64,000 nucleotides of DNA from Mycolicibacterium fallax (GTDB lineage: Bacteria; Actinomycetota; Actinomycetes; Mycobacteriales; Mycobacteriaceae): the NCBI RefSeq assembly GCF_010726955.1, contig NZ_AP022603.1:1054001-1118000 (forward strand), written 5' to 3'. The position numbers and the translations under genes are program-made. Under the pieces are notes generated by a model. The model worked only from the letters and a program-made list of their open reading frames with translations. It did no database searches and had not been told where the DNA came from. Numbering within the stretch: position 1 is the first letter of the stretch; each line of letters begins with the position of its first letter. Positions 55,130 to 64,000 of this stretch are shown here, piece by piece.

Positions 55130-55483
55130 ATGACCGATGATCCGAGAATCGAAGACCAGGCCCCGGTCCGGGAACTCGCCGAAATCCCCGCCGTCGAGGT
55201 GATCACCCGCTCGGCGGTGATGCTGATGAGCGCGGCCGCCGAGAAGATCGGGCTGTCCGCTGAGGATCCCGACAACAGCCCGCACCGCGACCTGGACGAG
55301 GCCCGCCGGCTGATCACCGCGCTGGCCGGCCTGGTCACCGCCTCGCTGGAATACCTCGGCCCGCACGCCGGGCCGCTGCGCGACGGGCTCAAGAGCCTGC
55401 AGCTGGCCTTCCGGGAGGCCAGCGTCGACCCCGAGGAACCGGGTCACGGTCCGGGCGAGAAGTACACCGGCCCGGTCTGGTGA
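55130..55483 (+). CDS. DUF1844 family protein
   Basis: The product is 117 residues from ATG 55130. The central helical core VEVITRSAVMLMSAAAEKIGL and DLDEARRLITALAGLVTASLEYLG fits DUF1844, a small cytoplasmic family found widely next to infC in actinobacteria. Function is unknown. A GTG further upstream opens a longer frame but overlaps the infC promoter and lacks similarity. The next gene starts 18 bp after it. Confidence 0.88.
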   Translation: MTDDPRIEDQAPVRELAEIPAVEVITRSAVMLMSAAAEKIGLSAEDPDNSPHRDLDEARRLITALAGLVTASLEYLGPHAGPLRDGLKSLQLAFREASVDPEEPGHGPGEKYTGPVW

Positions 55484-55501
55484 GACGGGTAGCGTGGCGT
55501 C

Positions 55502-55837
55502 ATGCCCGCTGACGATGTTCCCTCGGCACCCGAGGTCGTCGACGACGCCGTCGAACCCCTGGAAGCGACGATCGTCGACGCGGCGGTCGTGTTCGAGCCC
55601 GTCGAGACCGGCGCGTTGCCGGCAGACGCCGGTTACGACGCCCGCGGCGTGCCGACCTTCGAGATGGTCCGGGAGAAGATCGAAACCCGGTTCGGCACGT
55701 CGGTCGGCGCCACCGAGCTGGCGTCGGAAACCCCCGAGGGCCGGCGCGTCGAGGAGCAGTTCGACGCCCGCCAGCAGGCCGCCACCGAGAAGCTGGAGCA
55801 GATCCGGCGGTCGATGAAGGCCGCCGAGGACTCCTGA
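55502..55837 (+). CDS. Conserved hypothetical acidic protein
   Basis: The product is 111 residues from ATG 55502. The first half is acidic and disordered (PSAPEVVDDAVEPLEATIVD). The second half is helical and charged, with TFEMVREKIETRFGTSVGATEL and EQFDARQQAATEKLEQIRRSM, which may form a coiled coil. I do not recognise a named family. It lies between DUF1844 and lysX on the same strand and is probably co-transcribed with DUF1844. Confidence 0.75.
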   Translation: MPADDVPSAPEVVDDAVEPLEATIVDAAVVFEPVETGALPADAGYDARGVPTFEMVREKIETRFGTSVGATELASETPEGRRVEEQFDARQQAATEKLEQIRRSMKAAEDS

Positions 55838-55909
55838 GCCTCGACACCACCGCTCCCGGTCGGCGCGGCCGGCCATAACTCCCAGCGCGGCGGCATATCC
55901 TCGCTGCTC

Positions 55910-58900
55910 ATGAGGTCCGTCAGTCCCCCGCCGCAGGCCGGCCGCACCGGGGGCAGCTTCGCCTGGGTGCCCGCCGCGGTCGCGGCGTTCATCGGCGTGA
56001 TCGCCACCCTGTCGCTGATCGCCAGCGTGTCCCCGCTGTTCCGGTCGGTGATCGAGGTACCGCGCGAGTACGTCAACGACTACATCTTCAACTTCCCCGA
56101 CACCAGCTTCGCCTGGGCCTTCGTGCTGGCGCTGCTGGCCGCCGCGCTCGGCGCCCGCAAGCGGATCGCCTGGTGGATCCTGGTGGGCTACCTGGCCGCC
56201 TCGATCATCCTCAACATCGCCGGCCTGGGTGACGCCCACGAGGGCGCCGTGCAGGAAGCCGGCGAGATCATCGGCCTGGCCACCCAGATCGTCGCCCTGA
56301 TCCTCGTTGGCCTGGCCTACCGCCAGTTCTGGGCCCGGGTGCGGCGCGCGGCGCTGGTCAAGGCCGTCGCGACGCTGATCGCGGGAATGGCCGTCGGGAT
56401 CGGCCTGGGCTGGGGGCTGGTCGAGCTGTTCCCCGGCACGCTGACCCGTGCCGACCGGCTGCCGTACGTCGTCAACCGGGTGGTGGCCTTCTCCGGCTTC
56501 GGCAACGATGCCTTCGACGGGCACACCCACATCTGGGTCAACGCCCTGCTGGGATTGTTCGGGGCGCTGGCGCTGATGGTCGCCGCGATCGTGCTGTTCC
56601 GCTCCCAGCGCGCCGACAACGCGCTGACCGGCGACGACGAGACGGCCATCCGGGCACTGCTGGACCAGTACGGCAAAGACGACTCGCTGGGCTACTTCGC
56701 CACCCGCCGGGACAAGTCGGTGGTGTTCGCCCCCAACGGCCGGGCCGCCATCACCTACCGGGTGGAGGTCGGGGTCTGCCTGGCCAGCGGCGATCCGGTC
56801 GGCGACCGGCGGGCCTGGCCGGCGGCCATCGCCGAATGGCTGCGGCTGTGCCGCAGCTACGGCTGGGCCCCCGGGGTGATGGGCGCCAGTGCGGCCGGGG
56901 CCAAGGCCTTCCACGACGCCGGCGTCAACGCCCTGGAGCTCGGCGACGAGGCGATCCTGCACCCGGACCGGTTCAAGTTGTCCGGACCGGAGATGGCGCC
57001 GGTTCGCCAGGCCGTCACCCGCGCCCGGCGCGCCGGGCTGACCGTGCGGATCCGGCGGCACCGCGACCTGAGCCCCGCGCAGCTGGCCGAGGTGATCGGG
57101 CACGCCGACGCCTGGCGCGACACCGAGACCGAACGTGGCTTCTCCATGGCGCTGGGCCGGCTCGGCGACCCCGACGACGGCGACTGTCTGCTGGTGGAGG
57201 CGGTCCGGGAGGTGGCCGACGGGGCGGTGGCCGGGGAGGTGGCCGGGGAGGTGGTGGCGATGCTGTCGCTGGTGCCGTGGGGCGCCACCGGGGTGTCGCT
57301 GGACCTGATGCGGCGCTCCCGGCAGTCCCCCAACGGCACCATCGAGCTGATGGTCAGCGAACTCGCGCTGCAATCCGAACGCCTCGGCATCACCCGGATC
57401 TCACTGAACTTCGCCATGCTCCGGTCCGCCTTCGAGGAGGGGGCTCAGTTGGGGGCCGGTCCGGTGGCCCGGCTGTGGCGGCGATTGTTGATGTTCTTCT
57501 CCCGCTGGTGGCAGTTGGAGTCGCTGTACCGGTCCAACATGAAGTACGGCCCGGAATGGGTGCCGCGCTACTTCTGCTACTCCGATGCTCGGCTGGTCCC
57601 CCGGGTCGGGGTGGCCTCGGTGATCGCCGAGGGATTCCTGGTCCTGCCGTTCAGCCGCCGCAACGAGCAGCACACCGGCCAGCACTCGACGGTGCCGCGC
57701 AATGTGGCAGCCGAGGCGCCGACGGCCGATCACGGCACCGAGGACCCGGCCGTCGGCGCCGACGGCCGGCGGCTGCCCGAACAGGTGCGGGTGCGGATGG
57801 CCAAACTTCAGGAGCTGACCCGCCGCGGCGTCGACGCCTACCCGGCCGGCGAACCGCCCAGTCACACCGTCGAGCAGGCGCTGGCCGCCGCCGACGGGAC
57901 CGCGGTGACCGTCGCCGGCCGCATCCTGCGGATGCGCGACTACGGCGGTGTGCTGTTCGCGCAGGTCCGCGACTGGTCCGGCGAGGTGCAGCTGCTGCTG
58001 GACGACAGCGCCGGGTGCCCGGTGCAGGACTTCACCGGCGCGATCGATCTCGGCGATCTGGTCGAGGCCAGCGGAACCATCGGCGTCAGCCGCAACGGCA
58101 CCCGGTCGCTGCTGGTGACCGGCTGGAGGCTGATCGGCAAGTGCCTGCGCCCGCTGCCGGACAAGTGGAAGGGCCTGACCGATCCGGAGGCCCGGGTTCG
58201 GGCCCGCTACGTCGACCTGGCGGTCAATCCGGACTCGCGCGCCCTGATCACCGCCCGCAGCCAGATCCTGCGCGCCATCCGCGACACCCTGTTCGACGAC
58301 GGGTTCCTGGAGGTGGAGACGCCGATCCTGCAGCAGATCCACGGCGGTGCCAACGCCCGACCGTTCCGCACCCACATCAATGCCTACGACCTGGACCTCT
58401 ACCTGCGGATCGCGCCCGAGCTCTACCTCAAGCGGCTGTGCGTGGGCGGGGTGGAGCGGGTGTTCGAGCTCGGCCGGGCGTTCCGCAACGAGGGCGTGGA
58501 CTTCAGCCACAACCCCGAGTTCACCCTGCTGGAGGCCTATCAGGCACACGCCGACTACCGCAGCTGGATCGACGGTGCCCGGGCCCTGATCCAGAACGCG
58601 GCGATCGCCGCCAACGGCAGCGCGACGGTGCTGCGGCCCGACGCCGACGGCCGGCTGTGCCCGGTCGACATCTCCGGGCAGTGGCCGGTCATCGCGGTGC
58701 ACGACGCGGTGTCGGCGGCCCTCGGCGAGCACGTCGAACCGGGTACCGATCTGGCCACCCTGCGCCGGTGGTGCGACGCGGCCGGCATCGGCTATCAGGA
58801 CGGCTGGGACGCCGGGGCGGTGGTGCTGGAGATGTACGAGCATCTGGTCGAGGACCGCACCGAGGCGCCGACGTTCTACATCGACTTCCCGGCGTCGGTG

Positions 58901-59221
58901 TCGCCGCTGACCCGGCCGCATCGCAGCCGGCCCGGGCTGGCCGAGCGCTGGGACCTGGTGGCCTGGGGAGTCGAGCTGGGCACCGCCTACAGCGAGCTGA
59001 CCGACCCGGTGCTGCAGCGGCGCCGGCTGCAGGAGCAGTCGCTGCTGGCCGCCGGCGGGGATCCGGAGGCGATGGAGCTCGACGAGGACTTCCTACAGGC
59101 GCTGGAGTACGCGATGCCGCCGACCGGTGGGCTCGGCATGGGCGTGGATCGGGTGGTCATGCTGATCACCGGCCGCAGCATCCGGGAGACGCTGCCGTTT
59201 CCGCTGGCCAAACCGCGCTGA
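55910..59221 (+). CDS. lysX: Bifunctional lysylphosphatidylglycerol synthase / lysyl-tRNA synthetase LysX
   Basis: The product is 1103 residues. The first 230 residues hold about seven membrane helices. Residues 240-600 are a DUF2156/MprF-type transferase that moves lysine from tRNA to phosphatidylglycerol. From about 625 follows a class II lysyl-tRNA synthetase with the OB fold ([20 protein letters not shown]), motif 2 [15 protein letters not shown] and motif 3 [12 protein letters not shown]. LysX gives resistance to cationic peptides in mycobacteria. An esterase gene follows 79 bp later on the same strand. ATG 55910 is the first start and gives a family-like N-terminus. Confidence 0.96.
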   Translation: MRSVSPPPQAGRTGGSFAWVPAAVAAFIGVIATLSLIASVSPLFRSVIEVPREYVNDYIFNFPDTSFAWAFVLALLAAALGARKRIAWWILVGYLAASIILNIAGLGDAHEGAVQEAGEIIGLATQIVALILVGLAYRQFWARVRRAALVKAVATLIAGMAVGIGLGWGLVELFPGTLTRADRLPYVVNRVVAFSGFGNDAFDGHTHIWVNALLGLFGALALMVAAIVLFRSQRADNALTGDDETAIRALLDQYGKDDSLGYFATRRDKSVVFAPNGRAAITYRVEVGVCLASGDPVGDRRAWPAAIAEWLRLCRSYGWAPGVMGASAAGAKAFHDAGVNALELGDEAILHPDRFKLSGPEMAPVRQAVTRARRAGLTVRIRRHRDLSPAQLAEVIGHADAWRDTETERGFSMALGRLGDPDDGDCLLVEAVREVADGAVAGEVAGEVVAMLSLVPWGATGVSLDLMRRSRQSPNGTIELMVSELALQSERLGITRISLNFAMLRSAFEEGAQLGAGPVARLWRRLLMFFSRWWQLESLYRSNMKYGPEWVPRYFCYSDARLVPRVGVASVIAEGFLVLPFSRRNEQHTGQHSTVPRNVAAEAPTADHGTEDPAVGADGRRLPEQVRVRMAKLQELTRRGVDAYPAGEPPSHTVEQALAAADGTAVTVAGRILRMRDYGGVLFAQVRDWSGEVQLLLDDSAGCPVQDFTGAIDLGDLVEASGTIGVSRNGTRSLLVTGWRLIGKCLRPLPDKWKGLTDPEARVRARYVDLAVNPDSRALITARSQILRAIRDTLFDDGFLEVETPILQQIHGGANARPFRTHINAYDLDLYLRIAPELYLKRLCVGGVERVFELGRAFRNEGVDFSHNPEFTLLEAYQAHADYRSWIDGARALIQNAAIAANGSATVLRPDADGRLCPVDISGQWPVIAVHDAVSAALGEHVEPGTDLATLRRWCDAAGIGYQDGWDAGAVVLEMYEHLVEDRTEAPTFYIDFPASVSPLTRPHRSRPGLAERWDLVAWGVELGTAYSELTDPVLQRRRLQEQSLLAAGGDPEAMELDEDFLQALEYAMPPTGGLGMGVDRVVMLITGRSIRETLPFPLAKPR

Positions 59222-59300
59222 TTCAGCTGGGGCGCGGCGGCCTTATCGGTTCGCAGCGCTCTCACAGCGACCGGCAAGTTTGCCGGTTCAGGATGAGGCC

Positions 59301-60764
59301 GTGACCCCCACCACCGGCGTGACCCTGCTGGCCGATGTGCCGCAGGTTTTTCGGCAGCACATCTCGTTGATGCACGGCTGGATTCCGGTGACCGCGCAGG
59401 TGCTGGCCGCGGTGGCGCTGGTGCTGGCGGTCGGGCTGCGGATGCGCACCCGGCGGTGGTGGCTGCTGAGCATGCCGGTCGCCGCGGCCGTCGGCGTCGG
59501 GCTCGCGTTGTTCGCCCGGTCCTACATCTCCAGCGGCGGTTACGCCGGCGACCCGGCCCCGCGCGGGCTGTGGATCTGGACCGCGCTGACCGGCCTGGCC
59601 GCGGTGGTGCTGGTGGCCGGCTGGCCCGGTTCGCGCTGGTGGCGGCGCGCCGCGGCGGTGTGCGCGGTGCCGCTGTGCCTGCTCAGCGCCGGGCTGGCGC
59701 TCAACCTGTGGGTGGGCTACTTCCCCACCGTGCAGACCGCGTGGAGTCAGCTGACCGCCGGGCCGCTGCCGGACCAGACCGATGAGGGGACGGTGTCCGC
59801 GCTGGCCGCGACGGCGGCGCGGACCAAGACGCTGCCGGCCAGGGGCAGCGTGCTCAAGGTCGACATCCCCGCCGACGGGTCTGGGTTCAGGCATCGCGAC
59901 GAGCTGGTGTACCTGCCGCCGGCCTGGTTCGGCAGTGTGCCCGCGCCCGCGCTGCCGACGGTGATGATGATCGGCGGCGAGTTCAACACGCCGGGCGACT
60001 GGCTGCGAACCGGGGCGGCGATCGAGACCGTCGACGCGTTCGCCGCCGCGCACGACGGCAACGCGCCGGTGCTGGTGTTCGTGGACTCCGGCGGCCAGTT
60101 CAACAACGACACCGAATGTGTCAACGGCCCCCGCGGCCGCGCCGCCGACCACCTGGTCAACGACGTGCGACCGTACCTGATCTCGAGGTTCCAGGTCAGC
60201 GCCGCCGCCGCCAACTGGGGGGTGGCGGGCTGGTCGATGGGCGGCACCTGCGCCGTCGACCTGGTGACCATGCACCCGGACAAGTTCAGCGCGTTCGAGA
60301 ACATCGCCGGGGACATCGCCCCGAACGCCGGGACCCCGGAGCAGACGCTGCGCCGGCTGTACAACGGGGACCGGGCCGCGGCGGCGTCGTTCGACCCGGC
60401 GACGGTGATGAGCCGGCACGGACGCTATGCCGGGATCTCCGGTCGCTTCGACGTCAACGGCACCAGCCGGACCGCGCACGGCCCGGCGATCATCAATGCC
60501 GCGGCCGGGACGCTGCCGGGCGCCTCCGACCAGTTGCTGGCGGCGCAGACGCTGTGCGGGCTGGGCCGGGCCAACGGCATCGACTGCGCGGTCGTCGAGC
60601 AGCCCGGCCGGCACGACTGGCCCTACGCCGCGGCGGCGTTCAAGGCGTCGCTGCCGTGGCTGGCCGGGGTGCTCGGGACCCCGGGCGTCGACCGGGTGCC
60701 GGTCGGCTACTCCGAGGTGACGCCGGATCCGGCGCCGCGGCCGGTGGAGGCCGCGGGGCGGTAA
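59301..60764 (+). CDS. Membrane-anchored esterase (Rv1639-like alpha/beta hydrolase)
   Basis: The product is 487 residues from GTG 59301. A TTG seven codons earlier is possible. Four hydrophobic helices (about residues 25-145) precede a secreted esterase domain of the antigen 85/esterase D type. The nucleophile is in WGVAGWSMGGTCAVDLV, an Asp-rich loop in NIAGDIAPN, and the His in EQPGRHDWPYAAAAFK. Such enzymes act on envelope lipids. The gene follows lysX on the same strand, as in M. tuberculosis, which suggests an envelope role. Confidence 0.87.
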   Translation: MTPTTGVTLLADVPQVFRQHISLMHGWIPVTAQVLAAVALVLAVGLRMRTRRWWLLSMPVAAAVGVGLALFARSYISSGGYAGDPAPRGLWIWTALTGLAAVVLVAGWPGSRWWRRAAAVCAVPLCLLSAGLALNLWVGYFPTVQTAWSQLTAGPLPDQTDEGTVSALAATAARTKTLPARGSVLKVDIPADGSGFRHRDELVYLPPAWFGSVPAPALPTVMMIGGEFNTPGDWLRTGAAIETVDAFAAAHDGNAPVLVFVDSGGQFNNDTECVNGPRGRAADHLVNDVRPYLISRFQVSAAAANWGVAGWSMGGTCAVDLVTMHPDKFSAFENIAGDIAPNAGTPEQTLRRLYNGDRAAAASFDPATVMSRHGRYAGISGRFDVNGTSRTAHGPAIINAAAGTLPGASDQLLAAQTLCGLGRANGIDCAVVEQPGRHDWPYAAAAFKASLPWLAGVLGTPGVDRVPVGYSEVTPDPAPRPVEAAGR

Positions 60765-61092
60765 GCGGGGCGCAGCGCGGGCTCGCCACGTTGCACGTCA
60801 CGGGGCGCTGCGCGGGGCTCGTCGGCTCAGGCGTCCACGCAGCCCCGGCAGCCTCAACTGGACCACGGGCCCCACATTCGGACGTAGGGGCTGAGTGCCC
60901 GGCTATGAGCGACGGATTCTCGGCGGCAGCGACACCGTCTCACCCCGAGCGACAGCCTCCCCCCGCGCGCCCGCTGCTCCCCCGCCAGCCCGCGATCTCG
61001 TGTGTGAAAATATTTTCACTGTCGAGCGCGAGAGTGAAAATATTTTCACACAGTACGGGCCGGGCGGCCGGGCGGTCGTTTCCGAAGGCGGC
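60765..61092. other. Convergent intergenic region with AT-rich hairpin
   Basis: These 328 bp lie between the esterase gene and the uvrA stop. I see no gene. Most of it is GC-rich like the genome, except for a sharply AT-rich inverted repeat at 61001-61052, described separately. Confidence 0.85.
61001..61052. repeat. AT-rich inverted repeat made of two identical palindromes
   Basis: The 16-mer GTGAAAATATTTTCAC, itself a perfect palindrome, occurs at 61004-61019 and 61034-61049. Together they form 20-nt perfect arms (61001-61020 with 61033-61052) around a 12-nt loop, whose TCG/CGA ends can pair further. Function is unknown. A double operator, a small repeat element or a bidirectional terminator are all possible. 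Confidence 0.9.

Positions 61093-64000
<2,908 letters not shown>

Noticed and set aside
61001..61052. Zur or Fur box
   Set aside because: The half-site is similar, but the dyad has no central base (7-0-7 instead of 7-1-7) and it lies between convergent genes, not in front of a promoter.

Overview
The window is GC-rich chromosomal DNA from a mycobacterium, most likely a rapid grower (Mycolicibacterium type). Gene content and order match the M. tuberculosis stretch from about Rv1713 back to Rv1638, read in reverse, with several M. tuberculosis genes missing. The 16S rRNA gene has the short helix 18 of rapid growers. A complete rRNA operon lies directly downstream of tyrS, the known site of the second rrn operon in rapid growers. 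No prophage, transposase, tRNA gene or CRISPR array is visible.

Layout. (1) 1-17861, all on the minus strand: a tightly packed housekeeping array reading right to left. It runs TPR protein, HAD phosphatase, small Rv1693-like protein, tlyA, nadK, recN, steA, mctB/steB, pyrG, Nudix hydrolase, xerD, parA-like, scpA, scpB, rluB-like, cmk and der, then two TauE/SafE-type permeases, the last cut by the window edge. From parA to der every junction is a 4-nt stop/start overlap. (2) 18019-23853, minus strand: the rrn operon with promoter, leader, 16S, a long spacer without tRNA, 23S, 5S and a strong intrinsic terminator. (3) 23875-36000: tyrS, mpg, a DUF6653-type membrane protein, a Trm112-like protein, a secreted protein, an Rv1683-type lipase/acyl-CoA synthetase fusion, an ABC-F ATPase, an MFS pump, an NTF2-like protein, and an AAA+ ATPase convergent with a TPR membrane protein. 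(4) 37143-45634: the complete arginine operon argCJBDFRGH with ArgR operators in front of argC. (5) 45688-64000: a lipoprotein, pheST, an FMN glutamate-synthase-like protein, a class III adenylate cyclase, tsnR, the infC-rpmI-rplT ribosomal operon, two small proteins, lysX, a membrane esterase and most of uvrA.

How the genes work together. The left array combines chromosome segregation (ParA, ScpA/B, XerD), envelope and septum functions (SteA/SteB), nucleotide metabolism (Cmk, PyrG, NadK) and ribosome maturation (Der, RluB-like, TlyA). The middle and right parts serve translation (rRNA, TyrS, PheST, IF3, L35, L20, TsnR), arginine synthesis, membrane lipid lysinylation and DNA repair.

The points most worth a second look are: a decayed second copy of the ABC-F 3' end that brackets the MFS gene; a 20-bp-arm AT-rich hairpin built from two identical palindromes between the esterase gene and uvrA; a histone-H1-like basic tail on UvrA; an ATC start codon and an intrinsic terminator in the infC leader; tsnR lacking a canonical start where its family begins; paired ARG boxes; and an unusually long 16S-23S spacer. 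All calls come from reading the sequence. No database search was possible.
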